Position numbers and translations under genes: made by a program. The notes under the pieces are model-generated. The model searched no databases, was not told the origin of the DNA, and saw only the letters and a list, made by a program, of their open reading frames with translations. Source: Batkoa obscura (Eukaryota; Entomophthoromycota; Entomophthoromycetes; Entomophthorales; Batkoaceae). From it: a stretch of DNA of 64,000 bases. How positions within the stretch are numbered: the first letter of the stretch is position 1; each line of letters opens with the position of its first letter. The DNA is taken from contig JASVEC010000023.1 in the NCBI GenBank assembly GCA_030770535.1, positions 496,001 through 560,000 on the forward strand, written 5' to 3'. Below, piece by piece: positions 46,025 through 57,239 of this stretch.

Positions 46025-46122
46025 TATACGGGGATGTTTTTTTGACTTCATTACTATCTTTTAAGTGCTATCTGAACGGAAAATTTGTTAGTAAAATTCT
46101 TAAACACAATACATCCTCATAT
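46025..46122 (+). repeat. Miniature inverted-repeat element, copy 17
   Basis: 98 bp, ATATACGGGGATGT ... ACATCCTCATAT, with a short internal deletion in the TTTTTCCAT arm. Confidence 0.88.
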
Positions 46123-46150
46123 AGAGAATATTTGCCTCGAACGATAAAAT

Positions 46151-46257
46151 ATATGGGAGTGTCTTTTTTGACTTCATTATTTTTTCTATTTTTTAAGCGC
46201 CATTTAAGTGGAAAATTTGTTGGTAAAATTCTTAAACACAAAAATACATCCCCATAT
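46151..46257 (+). repeat. Miniature inverted-repeat element, copy 18
   Basis: 107 bp, ATATGGGAGTGT ... ACATCCCCATAT, in the same orientation as copy 17 and 28 bp from it. Confidence 0.9.
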
Positions 46258-47073
46258 TTAATTGTTTTTCTAACTTGATATAATTGTATATTGTTTCTAT
46301 TTAAGACTTTGTTAGTGATCGTATTTAGCTATGTATGACAATATAAAAGTTTAAATTTTTAATGATAAAACATGTGTGAAATCTGGTACTCAGTGATTAG
46401 GGTCAAAAACAGCTATTGTCTGGTTGACTATACTATAAGTCGAAAGTTCTTAGTTTATGTGACTAGGATAGACTTAGATTATGAAGAATAGCATGCGATA
46501 GGCTATATGTTATGCGAAACAAATAGAATAGACAGTACTAATGTAGAATCTACGTAAAATACTATTAAGTAAACTTAGGGACTTTATTAAGTGTTCGAGA
46601 TATCAGTAAATAATTCAGTTAAAAAGCCTCGAGCTATTATACTCTAAAATCTCTTTTATACTCTGAAAAGTATAAATATCAAAATGAGAAGATAAAATTC
46701 TTTGGGATGGAGCTAGAAATTCTCACAGCAAATCAAACTAAGAGCGTGGGATTGATTGTCTCTAAACTCGAGAACACAACAGTTTAGGCGATTGTTATGC
46801 TATAATTAACCATAGGGCTGACAAAGCGATATTTCGTGACATGGTATTTTGTATAATACATCATAGTATACAAATAAAATAAAATTTATATTGAATCTAA
46901 ACTATAATCATATAGTCTAAAAAATACAATTTAGTTACATAGCAGTTTGCGATATTATAGTAAATTCTATAAATAGTATAGGTACCATATTATATAATTA
47001 ATGACTTTCATAGTATTTTTATTAATAATATTATTTAATTTTACAAATTTTTACCTGAAAGCAAATATTCATT
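46258..47073. other. AT-rich spacer
   Basis: No gene recognised. 46370-46830 is slightly less AT-rich and shares the string GCTATAATTAACCAT with 13050-13066, which could be chance. Confidence 0.4.
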
Positions 47074-47179
47074 ATATGTGGATATATTTTTTTGTCTAAG
47101 GATTTTACTAACAATCTTTCTACCCAAATAGTGCTTAAAAAATGGAAAAAGCGATGAAACCAAAAAAACATCTCCATAT
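47074..47179 (-). repeat. Miniature inverted-repeat element, copy 19
   Basis: 106 bp, ATATGTGGATAT ... ACATCTCCATAT, about 300 bp downstream of a two-domain Kunitz gene. Confidence 0.88.
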
Positions 47180-47487
47180 CTTCGAGCTTGATAAGTCTGA
47201 TACTTTAAATGTGGTGGATAAAAACGCCAAATTTTTTAAAGGTATAACCAGTTCAAGCAATCTTTAAAGCTATATGTATCAACATTAAGTGATCTTTTAA
47301 GAGCAATTTGCGTAAATGGTCTCTTTTTTGAAGCCTATGAAATCCCATCTTTATAAGATTTTCACTATATTGAGATTTTTTCATATAAACTTATAGGAAT
47401 TTGTGGGAATAGTCATTTAAGTTAAATATAAATACAATAATAAGTTAATGCTTTATATGACAATATCAAACAATTTATTAATTAAAG

Positions 47488-48057
47488 TTATTCTGTGTCT
47501 GATTTTATACAACTTTTCTCACATTCCAACTTCGTTTTGAACGCTAAACAGCCATCATCGCATCCGCCAAAAATAGAAGAAACACATTTAGATTTAATAT
47601 AATCAAAATGGTAAGATGGTTTGGTAATGATACAGTCCCCTTTTTTAGAAGCAATAAAGCATTTAGCCGGTAAATCATCAAAAACTGATATATATTTAGC
47701 AGTGATACTAAGCTCACAACCTTTTTGAGCAAAAGGTTCTGTCTTATTTAACTTCACTGCTTTTCCTTTAATACAAGCTTTTTCACATTCAGCTCTAGAT
47801 TTAAAGGCCATACACCCATCATTACATCCTCCAAACGACGATAGTACACAGCCAGATATCTCTGGATCATAATGATAACTTCTATAATATCCTAAACAGT
47901 TACCTGGTAAACTAGATATAAAGCATTTTCTAGAAAGTGTCGTTTGATGATTTTTTAAACCTCCTTCATGTGTTGCATTACAACCCTTTTGTTCAAATGA
48001 ATTGATCTCTTCACTTTTAAGTGATGTTATAAACGCTATAAAAAATAAAAACTTCAT
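47488..48057 (-). CDS. Secreted two-domain Kunitz-type protease inhibitor B
   Basis: 189 residues, intronless. A short signal peptide (about 1-15) and two eight-cysteine Kunitz domains at 45-95 and 133-183 are seen. P1 is Leu55 in domain 1 (GNCLG) and Ile143 in domain 2 (GDCII). No Arg or Lys is at P1 in either, so targets other than trypsin are expected (elastase- or chymotrypsin-like, or an adapted host enzyme). Ile at P1 with Asp before the cysteine is unusual, and domain 2 may not be a classical inhibitor. The architecture matches inhibitor A at 32989-33564. Confidence 0.92.
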   Translation of the reverse strand: MKFLFFIAFITSLKSEEINSFEQKGCNATHEGGLKNHQTTLSRKCFISSLPGNCLGYYRSYHYDPEISGCVLSSFGGCNDGCMAFKSRAECEKACIKGKAVKLNKTEPFAQKGCELSITAKYISVFDDLPAKCFIASKKGDCIITKPSYHFDYIKSKCVSSIFGGCDDGCLAFKTKLECEKSCIKSDTE

Positions 48058-48458
48058 TACAAACCATAGAACATAAGAAAATTTAGTCTTTTTATATTCA
48101 CCATTTCCACATGATCAAATAAAGTTATTTTTAAAGTTCAGTATAATTGAACATTACGTAGTTTTCTAATTTTAACATTAGCATTTAATAAAAAGTGAGT
48201 ATTTTGTTTTACTAATTAACTATTTTTAGATTCTATTACCATTACCATAAAGATTTACTAATGTAGTCTAAACGTGACCAAACTTTTTAGTACGTTACTT
48301 TTCTTATTCAAGATTTTAGTCATAAAATCCTTTATGATTACTAACAAATTTTCAGATAAAAACAACGAACTAAAGAGTTTAACTGCCTTTAAATTACTTC
48401 AATGGTATTTTATTGATCAAAACAGCAGTAATATTTTCTATGGCATTTATGTATTTGG

Positions 48459-48572
48459 ATTTGGGGCTATATTTTTGTGTTTAAGGATTTTACTAACAAT
48501 TTTACTAACAATTTTTCCACTCAAATAGCGCTTAAAAAATAGAGTAATGAAATCAAAAAAACACCCCTATAT
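48459..48572 (-). repeat. Miniature inverted-repeat element, copy 20
   Basis: 114 bp, longer than usual because a 12-bp block (ATTTTACTAACA) is tandemly repeated. The ends are worn (ATTTGGGGCTAT ... ACACCCCTATAT). It accounts for the end of an 84-codon plus-strand frame at 48274-48528. Confidence 0.85.
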
Positions 48573-48741
48573 AATAATTCGAATTTTATCATATTATTTT
48601 CACACGTCATTCATTTTATTAGACTTTGATTATTATTATTATTAAAATATTTAATAACAACATAGTCGATAGTATTATTATGTAACGTTCTCGCTATTTT
48701 GAAGGCTGATTAAAAGTAGTTTCATCAACCGAATGATTCTC

Positions 48742-50136
48742 TTATTTAATCATGTCCATATTTATCATCTGAGTTAAGTTCAAATTGCCAGTTAATCTAG
48801 CGGTACTACCATCGGCTTGTTGAAAGTAAGGAAAGACCTCGTTGCTGCGATATTTGTTAGTGCTATCTAAATGAATGTTTGTATCAATAAAAATAGGATC
48901 AGTGATAATACTTGGAAGCCTTCCCTTTTTCAATTTACCCCTATAAAATATAAAAAATATGCCAAATAAAAGTAGAAATCCAACTATTCCTCCTATACTA
49001 CCGCCTATGATAGCTCCAAGGTTATTGTTGCCAACATAATCATTTGAATCATTGCTTGTGGTGGTGTTTCTTTTTAATAGTGGAGGTAAACTTTCAACAT
49101 TTTCCCAAGTCTGTGTGTCTATCATTTGTGTTTTATCTGAACTTTCTGGAAGCTTGCCACCACGATAGTCAACAAATTTAAGACCAAAGGAATTTATTAT
49201 ATAATTTTTATAGTTAGTAAAACATCCCCAAGTGCCTATTTTAACTATTTCATTTACTTTATTAAATGTAAATGGCTCTGAAGTTATTTCAAATACATCA
49301 GTTAACCCATCATCATATTTATCAGATCCAATAAAATACATTAACTGATTGACTTTTACAAATCGAATTTCACCATAATTTCTGAAAGGAATCTTATAGG
49401 ATATTATCTCAAACGTTGATAAACTCAATTCATATAATGTGTTATAGACAATATTCTCTTTACCATCTTTTATTATTACTTCAAAGTAATACAATTTGTC
49501 AGTTAGTACAAATATTAATTTAAACTTTGTTTCTTTTGGTGATTTATAAATTGATTGGATTTCTCTTGATTTGATATCAAATAGTTTTATTTGATAAGTC
49601 ATATCTTTTTTTAATTCAACATTGTAAAAATATCCAGATATATAAAATTGTTTCGGATTAGTTTCACTTTGAAGGATTGAGTATTCGGCATAGTGATTCT
49701 TAATACTTTTTATTTCTGGTTCATAAGAAATCTCATTAATTAAATATTTGCCATACCACTCATATTTATCAATATCAAAATAATGAACATTTATAGCTGT
49801 GCCATAATTACCACTATAGAAATTAATAATTGTATTTTTTTGATTAAAGTTGTCAGTATAAAAGGGCATTGAGCCAACAAAAAATTCAGGTGCATTAGTA
49901 GCATTATATCTTTCCCATGATACCACATTATTGTATAAGGCTACTCCTTTTTTAAAATCAAGTTTCAAAATTTCCTTGTTCATTTATGGTACTATATTTA
50001 TATTTGGAAGCGTTATGGACCCACCTATGTAATATAATTCATCTTTTATTTGTATACATCCACCACCATTTACTCTTGGAGATCGCGCGCTTATTTTATC
50101 TATTAGTAAAAATAAAATTAATAAAAATAAATTCAT
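48742..50136 (-). CDS. Kelch-type single-pass membrane protein with an in-frame stop
   Basis: Reading from ATG at 50134-50136, a signal peptide (MNLFLLILFLLIDKISA) is followed by RSPRVNGGGCIQIKDELYY and IGGS, a typical first kelch blade. A TAA then falls at 49984-49986. The same frame continues at once from ATG 49981-49983 for 413 residues. These comprise beta-propeller-like repeats, a Ser/Asn-rich stalk, a Gly-rich membrane helix (AIIGGSIGGIVGFLLLFGIF) and a basic cytosolic tail of about 75 residues. The layout resembles the kelch/galactose-oxidase-like membrane proteins abundant in early fungi. With the stop, the 413-residue part would lack a signal sequence. A recent mutation, read-through or a sequencing error are all possible. 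A dead paralogue is at 24867-26290. Confidence 0.7.
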
Positions 50137-50250
50137 TTTGAATAAAGCAATGCCTCTATATTTTCTATTTATACTAATTTACCTATAATTTAGATTTGTG
50201 TCTCACTTAGACCTTGTACAAATTTTGGAGAAGATAGTATTATGTTCTTG

Positions 50251-50346
50251 ATTTGGGGGTATATTTTTATGTTTGAGAATTTTACAATTTTTTCGCTCAA
50301 ATAGCGCTTAAAAGATAGATAAAATGAAGCCAAAAAACACCCCATA
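50251..50346 (-). repeat. Miniature inverted-repeat element, copy 21
   Basis: 96 bp, ATTTGGGGGTAT ... ACACCCCATAC, about 115 bp upstream of the kelch gene start. Confidence 0.85.
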
Positions 50347-51168
50347 CGTTCCTGTGTTGCTTTCATTTTAATAGCATTTTTGTTAAACCTTGAATAAAAA
50401 GCCAAAATTTTAAAACTTAGTATCATATGATTAACATAGGAGTTAGTGTTTTATTTATCGACATGAATTGTTTAATTTACTATATATCTGATTTCCTGTA
50501 TTAAAAAACAAGGTGTTTAATACATATCATAACTTGAATATTAAGCACAGAGTTTTTAGATAGTTTTGATTTAATTTTAAATATGATTTATAGCTATAGC
50601 TCAGTATTAAACTTTAAATAACCCAATGACTATTATTATCAAAAAAGGTTCAGATAACTTCAAAAATATTACTTTTGTCAGTTTTGATATTTAAAGAGAG
50701 TGTTTTTGCTTTAAATTTTATAATGCAGTTTCCCGTTAAGCATGTATTATTATTTATTTTATAGCTAAACGATAGTTTTAATTCTAAGATTTTAGAGAAA
50801 AATTATATTGGAAATTTACTCTTAAACATATTATTACAAAGTATATTGAAAAAGTACAATTCCTTTAGTTTGGGACTCAATCTTCTCAGATTAAACTTTT
50901 AGATAGATATTTGATAATACTTTTCATAATTTATAATTATTTTATTTGAGTTTCTTTAAATGTTTTTCAATCCTTTGATTCTTGCTTTCATGTATCTGTG
51001 TTTTTTGCTCAATATTGAAAAAAAGAAGATTTAGATGACAAAGCAATTTACTCTTCACTGTAAGTAAAAATAAAAATAAAATAAAGATATTTAAATTTCT
51101 TGAAGTTAACTATTTTGCTTCACAGCTAATTATTAAAAAATATTTATAAAAGCATTTTAATTTTTATT
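50347..51168. other. AT-rich spacer
   Basis: No gene recognised. Confidence 0.45.
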
Positions 51169-51273
51169 AAATGGGACTGTTTTTTTTGATTTCATTATTT
51201 TTTTCATTTTTTAAGCGCTATTTAAGCGGAAAATTGCTAGTAAAATTCTTAAACACAAAAACACATCCCCATA
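51169..51273 (+). repeat. Miniature inverted-repeat element, copy 22
   Basis: 105 bp, AATGGGACTGT ... ACATCCCCATAG. Confidence 0.88.
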
Positions 51274-51568
51274 GATTATAAATTGCTTTCTTCATTTTAA
51301 TACCCTTAACTATCCTTCCGAGTAAATTTGTTAGAATATTTCTATGATAGGGTAATATCTCATCTCATTTTTTATACAATAAAAACTTAAATACTATTAA
51401 TTAATACTGAAATAGAGAAGTGTGCTCTCATACTAAGTGTTAATCTATTGTTTCCTACTCATTTGTGTTATTTTGAAAATTTGATGAATAAAGTAAAGCT
51501 ACATCGTTTATCTCATTTCATTTTTTTATCTCATTTTTATACTATAAAATCTAATATGATACAATACT

Positions 51569-51666
51569 GTATGAGACTTTTTTTTGGTTTTGTTATTTTT
51601 CCATTTTTTAAGCGCTATTTGAGTGGAAAGATTGTAGTAAAATTCTTAAAAAATACATCCCCGTAT
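51569..51666 (+). repeat. Miniature inverted-repeat element, copy 23
   Basis: 98 bp, GTATGAGACTTT ... ACATCCCCGTAT. It explains part of a 96-codon plus-strand frame at 51448-51738. Confidence 0.85.
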
Positions 51667-52002
51667 ATTTTTCTAAGCTGTTATATTAAACTTAAGGAAA
51701 TTTTCGTTCACTTTAGTAAGAATTACTATCGACTTTAAAGTTATTCTATAGAAATTTACTTCACAATTGTAAATATTTTATTAGAACAAAGTTTATATAA
51801 TAAACAAAGCAGTCACAGAATTGAAGTAACTTTGATGGCTTTTAAAGTATTAACATTACATATAGCGCCTTGATATAATAAATTCCTTATATTATTACAT
51901 AAAAAGGAATATAAATCAGGAAATTCTAATCAACTGGCGATGAACTGGAGCCTTTTAAACTAAGTGATGTTTTTATAGTATTTTTTAATGACAAATTAAT
52001 TC

Positions 52003-52108
52003 AATATGGGGGATGTGTTTTTGTGTTTAAGAATTTTGCTAGTAATTTTCCCGCTGAAATAGTGCTTAAGATAGAAAAAGTAATGAAGTCAAGAAAATAC
52101 TCTCATAT
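52003..52108 (-). repeat. Miniature inverted-repeat element, copy 24
   Basis: 106 bp, AATATGGGGGATGT ... ACTCTCATAT, 300 bp upstream of the RUS1-family gene. Confidence 0.88.
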
Positions 52109-52408
52109 AATAAATTATACTAGAGAATTAAAGTATATACGGTATATATGATTCAAATGTTTACTTTGTAATAAAATGTTAAACTCTTTAATAGTTAATA
52201 GCCTTTTTAATGAAAAATTAAAAGCTAAAACTTTCTTATCTTCAAAACACTTTCATTAATAGCAATTTTTAAAAAATTGTGTTGGGATAAAGCCTTGAAC
52301 CATAGCAACTGTGATCTGTGAGCAGATGCTAACTTCAACCAATTAAATACCAATGACTGCTTACTAAAAAAAATTACAAATTAGCCGAAATACCTTTATT
52401 TTTACAAA

Positions 52409-53961
52409 ATGTTAGCTAATAACCCAAATATAAGAAGATTTCATTATAAGATACAGCAAAATAAAAACATATACAATAGGAAATTAAAACTCTTACCAAG
52501 TAAGACCTCAAATAATGCTGGAAAAAGTCTGTTGACTATGAAACAAAACTTCAAAGCTAGAATGATTGATTTATTTTTACCAAAGGGATATCCAACCACT
52601 GTGGACATTGGGTATTTGAAGTATTCCCAATGGCAAATTTTACATAATGTTACAAGTACAGTGACAGGTGGTAAGAAAATCAATTTGAATAAGGTATAAT
52701 TTGATTCTTGAACTCATATTTAGTTCTATCAACCCAAAGTTTATTATATGCTATGGGTTTAGGTGCTGGTAGTATACCGGTAAGAAAAATATAAAACTAC
52801 CAACCAACAAACTAAAAGAGCCTAAAAATAGATGGCAGCAGCCTTAAACTGGATCATAAAAGATGGTTTAGGCCAACTAGGTGGGGTTATCTATGTAAGT
52901 TTAATGAATAACAAGTTTGACTCAAACCCAAAAAGGCATCGTATGTGGTCCGCAATTTCTATGCAATTAGCTTCTCTTTTAGAACTGTTTTCTCCTTGTG
53001 TTCCTCATTTATTCTTACCTTTGGCTTCCGTTTCTAATATTGGTACTTTTTTTATTTTTTATTTTTTTAGTTTTGTAATAGTTTTGAATTAGGTAAAAAC
53101 ATTTCTTGGTTGGCCGCATCAGCTACTAGGTAAAGTTGCAGTCTATTGTGCTCTGTTTTAGCTAATATTTACTTTTATAGAGCTCAAATGAACTCAAGCT
53201 TTGCATTGAAAGATAAGTAAGTGTTAAACTTAAAGGAAGATTAATTAACAAGTACTAAATAAAAGTTTAGCTTAGGAGACATAACGGCCAAAAGTGGTAG
53301 TCAAAGTACTTTAGCTGCAGTTTTAGGTACGATGTTGGGGGTAGTGATCACACCACTTATAGGAAATGAGTTACCTAACTTAGTATTGGGGTTTTTGCCC
53401 TTTTCTTATTTAAGTTTATATTCCATTCACAAAGCGAATCAATGTGTTATTACTAAAAATTTTAATTTAGAAAGAATTGATTTATTGTTAGATAATTATT
53501 TTAAAGAACACAAGTTGTTATCACCTAGTCAGATTGCAGATAAAGAAAGTTACTTTTTGAAATATAAATCCAAGATTTATGGTAACTTTGTTGATGTTAA
53601 TCCTTCTTTAAGTAATATTAAATTTGAATTACCCGCTGAAACAATGATTAAGTATTTAAATCAAAATCATTTTTTTATTACTAAGAATGATAAGCAATTT
53701 TACTTATTTTTGGCAACTAATATCGATAATGAAACTAAATTTAAAGCCTATTATTTAATTTATTACTATTATTATTTAGAGTTAAATAATAATAGTTATA
53801 ACAACAATAAGGGAAATATAAATAGTATAGATGACTACAACAGTATAAAAAACGAGCATAAGTTAAACGACGTCATAAAAAAGTTATATCAAATGAAATG
53901 GAATATGGATACCTCCACTTTATTTAATACCAAAGATTCGATTCAAGTTATCCCCTCTTAG
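52409..53961 (+). CDS. RUS1/DUF647 family membrane protein, six exons
   Basis: Spliced model: 52409-52670, 52724-52779, 52832-53042, 53093-53129, 53181-53216, 53271-53961. The five introns are 50-54 nt, and the total of 1293 nt encodes 430 residues. The DUF647 core is clear: LFLPKGYPTTVDIGYLKY, then LSTQSLLYAMGLGAG, AAALNWIIKDGLGQLGG, DSNPKRHRMW, FLPLASVSNIGKNISWLAA, ATRAQMNSSFAL, LGDITAKSGSQSTL. Relatives are plant ROOT UV-B SENSITIVE proteins and animal C16orf58 (RUSF1), conserved membrane proteins of poorly known function. The C-terminal third is lineage-variable, with a Tyr-rich and Asn-rich insert. It overlaps the next gene tail to tail by 14 bp. Confidence 0.88.
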
Positions 53962-54941
53962 TGTAAATCAACTCTTGATATTTTCCTAAATGAGCACTGT
54001 ATCGTGCCATTACAAAAAAATAGTCACTTAGTCTAATTAAAATTAAATAAAACTAATTTTAAGTTCTAAATTTTAAATTTTACCTGTTCAAATAAATCCC
54101 TATATTGTTATCCACTTGTCCTTCTTTTATTAGTGGTATCACTCTGCGCTCAGCTCGGCGTGTTAATGACCTAGCTATATGCAATGTTGAACTGGCTTTA
54201 CCTCCAGACTAAATATTAATAACTGTTAATAATATTAATAACTTTTCATGTAATCCTATTTACAGGTAAGATGAAGTTCTTTAATGGAGGTAAATCAGCA
54301 GATAATTGATCAATATGCTGTTCCATTTCTTTTACTAAATTATTTTCTTGATCAAATTTTGTCAATTCTAAAAAAAATTCTCATTAATCATTATATGAGC
54401 TAAGGCTAAATTTACCTATTCTTTTTTCATGAATTGTATTATTCCTTGGTGTAGCTATGTGAGCACCAATGTCTAATAAAGTACTTTGAATCTAACTATT
54501 AAAATATTATATAAATATTGCTAATAAATACTACTTTTTTTAAAGGTTCATTCAATCCATTATTTTCCTCTTGACAATACTCTCTCGCTAAACTAAATAT
54601 AAAATAAATTTAAATCTAAATGAAACAGTGAACTGAAGATTTACCCTAATATCGAACTTAATTCATCCGTTGTTCCTAATGCTTCAAACACTATATCGTC
54701 TTTTTCTCTTCTCTCTCCATTAAATAAGGAACTTTTACCTTGATTTTTTATTTAACTACATAATCGTTTAACTATTATTAATCATCACCTTTATCACCAG
54801 TTTTGGTGTAAATTTTAATCTGAGACAGAGCTGGAACTAAAGTGCTATAAAAAATGAATATTATCTATCACCTGATTGTTCTCATACTTTTAGTTACCTA
54901 AAATTAGACGTTTTCATTAAGTTCATCACTATCAACTTCAT
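53948..54941 (-). CDS. MMAB: ATP:cob(I)alamin adenosyltransferase (MMAB/PduO type), eight exons
   Basis: Spliced model (minus): 54898-54941, 54789-54844, 54645-54738, 54535-54592, 54416-54491, 54264-54367, 54084-54208, 53948-54032. The introns are short (about 41-56 nt) and the total of 642 nt encodes 213 residues. Motifs occur in family order: [19 protein letters not shown] (ATP loop), [48 protein letters not shown] followed by RRAER, and [14 protein letters not shown]. The enzyme transfers adenosyl from ATP to cob(I)alamin to make the cofactor of methylmalonyl-CoA mutase, normally in mitochondria. The N-terminus ([20 protein letters not shown]) could be a targeting peptide, and other Met starts exist. 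Its presence implies B12 use. Confidence 0.9.
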
Positions 54942-56699
54942 TTTCTTAAATTTTGTATTGTATTAATCGTAATAAAATGGTTTGAAAAACTAACTTAGTT
55001 ATGAATGTTTTTTGTTCAGTTAATCATTTTTTATTTACTATAAAATTAAAATTTGTTAAAACAAAAAACGTCATCCCAATATTGTAATTTTATAACTTAT
55101 TGATATTAACTATGATATATCATATTATGATATGATTTCAGTTTTAACTTCTACTTAAAAATAATAAAATAAGACAACAAGATAATAAAATAATAATAGT
55201 GTTTATTCAAATATTAGTATTAAAGCTACTATCCTGATTCTATAATTTTTAAAAAGTAAAAAAAATTGATTTATATTTTCATTCAAAACAGCTATTTTGG
55301 GGTTGCTTGGCATATTTGATATAATTACTACCATCAACCCCTGGGCTCTAAGGCTTAATCCTCAAGTTACCATGCTAAATTTCGTAGTAAATTTAACTAG
55401 TAGACAATATATTGTCTTCAATCAAATCTAATAAAGGAATCCTTCATGCTCTGATGAGTAATAACCTTATGTTTAAATCAGACATGTAAATATTTACATT
55501 CATCGAATGGCCAGAATCAGTTGCTTCTCAAAATTCGATGAGCTTAAATAATTGTAACCTGGATTTTATTAGATTACAACAAGAAATGCCCTTTTTTGAT
55601 ATTTTGTCCATTTTTTATGCATTATAAGTTAAAAAAGTAGTAGTTAAATATAAAAGTAAGAGAAACATTCGTGTTGCTTTTTGGTTGTAATTTCTTACAC
55701 CAAAAATGGGCAAGTATTTTATTAAATTAGAATGGTGTATTAAAAATTATTGTCATTATTTTTAAAAATGCGTCTTTGTTCGATAATAGCAACTTTTTTA
55801 AAATTAAAATTATATAATCGTAATAGATAAGTTATATTAAATGCTTACAATAAAGTAAATAAAGTAACAGCCAACAAGCTTAAATACTAAATAGCTAATT
55901 TTACTATAAATAAAACTATTAAAACAAATAACAATTTTATCAAATATTGTTTGATAATTAAAAATGATGGCTGATCCGAATATAGATTAGTTAGAAATTC
56001 CTTATTTAAACTAACAGTTGTCAGAAACTTACTATACTACTTTAATAAAAATCAAAAGTATTATTTACAACCTTAAACTTTAGAGAGGGCAGGAATAATA
56101 ATATAATTTGTAGTGTTTAATCAAAGATTCAAAAAATTATCATTTTAAAAAATTTGCAGCGATTAAGGATAATTCCAGATTAAGGGTGGATGTTAATAAT
56201 TATGTTAATAAAACATTAAAAGTGGAGTAAGAGGAATAACCAATTAAGTATTCACCTTTCTTATTATAGTACTACTATTAAATGAATATAAAAGAAAAAT
56301 AAAACTATGTAAAAAAGATTCGGATAATATTAGTATTTATTATCATTATTGCTTATCTTCTATTTGAAGTTAGTTTTAATATTTGATATTGCATTTTTAT
56401 TACTTTTTTATTATAAATTAATATTAAATTAATAAACTTTAACTAAATTAAGTTAATCAAAAATACAATTATGTCATTGTTGGCTAAGTCAACAACTATT
56501 AGCTTAAACTTACAATCAGCTGAAACGAGGATTAATTGTCAAATAACTAAGATTAAGGGTGTATAGAGAATACAAAGATAAAAAATAGTATAATAAAGAG
56601 GGTGGAAAAAATAAGAGAAAAGAAAGTATAAATAAACAACAAAAAGTCACCTTATATAAAATAAAATCAAACTTTTCAACTTATAAACTATATAAAAAA
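54942..56699. other. AT-rich spacer
   Basis: No gene recognised. The stretch at 55270-55620 is slightly less AT-rich, without identifiable motifs. The right end should carry the promoter of the gene at 56700. Confidence 0.4.
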
Positions 56700-57239
56700 A
56701 TGATACATATCCACGCTTTACCTCAAACTTTAAAAAATATGAAATTGAATCATATTAAAGAATCTATCTTTAGTAATCATCATTACTTGAACAAATTAAG
56801 TAATCCTCAACCAAAGACATTATTAAATAAAGTCACTATTGGTGCCCGTGCTAACCCAGGTAAACCTCATTTTACAACTCAACCCAAATACACCATGCTA
56901 TGGTGGAAAGATGTCTTGATAGTAGGTACTGTATTCTCAATTACCGGCTCCTTAAGTTTAAAATTAGTACAACCAAGTTTAAATTTTGTGGGTATTCAAG
57001 GTAATTTTAAAGATGGCCCATGGACATATCGTGCTGCTCATTTAACTTTATCACCACCTTCTTGGTGTTTGATGTTGGTTACTATTGGTACTTTATTTGG
57101 TAAGCAAGCTTATTTTGCTGCTGTTGCTAAGAGAGTATTATCAAGGTTTATGATCGGTTCTAAAGTTAAATCAGCGTTACTAACTAAAGCTGGTACCCAT
57201 CATCCTTCATCAGCGCTTCTTAAGTCTATTAAATACTAG
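56700..57239 (+). CDS. Conserved two-helix membrane protein, possibly mitochondrial (DUF6787-like)
   Basis: 179 residues, intronless. The basic, hydroxylated N-terminus is a possible targeting sequence. A first membrane segment follows WWKDVLIVGTVFSITGSLSL, then a conserved-looking FVGIQGNFKDGPWTYRAA, then a second segment SPPSWCLMLVTIGTLFGKQ. The C-terminus is basic (AKRVLSRFMIGSKVK). The 'F.ITGS.S...V.P.L...G..G...DGPW.YR' pattern resembles an uncharacterised membrane family (I believe DUF6787) common in fungi. The function is unknown. Confidence 0.7.
   Translation: MIHIHALPQTLKNMKLNHIKESIFSNHHYLNKLSNPQPKTLLNKVTIGARANPGKPHFTTQPKYTMLWWKDVLIVGTVFSITGSLSLKLVQPSLNFVGIQGNFKDGPWTYRAAHLTLSPPSWCLMLVTIGTLFGKQAYFAAVAKRVLSRFMIGSKVKSALLTKAGTHHPSSALLKSIKY

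Noticed and set aside
46042-46278. 78-codon frame with repeated KxLSGKFVGKILKHKN-like segments
   Set aside because: Translation of two adjacent short inverted-repeat elements, not a protein family.
1314-48057. Reading the Kunitz genes as evidence for an animal genome
   Set aside because: Introns of about 50 nt, TACTAAA-like branch sites, gene style and the kelch membrane family fit a fungus better, though this is not proof.
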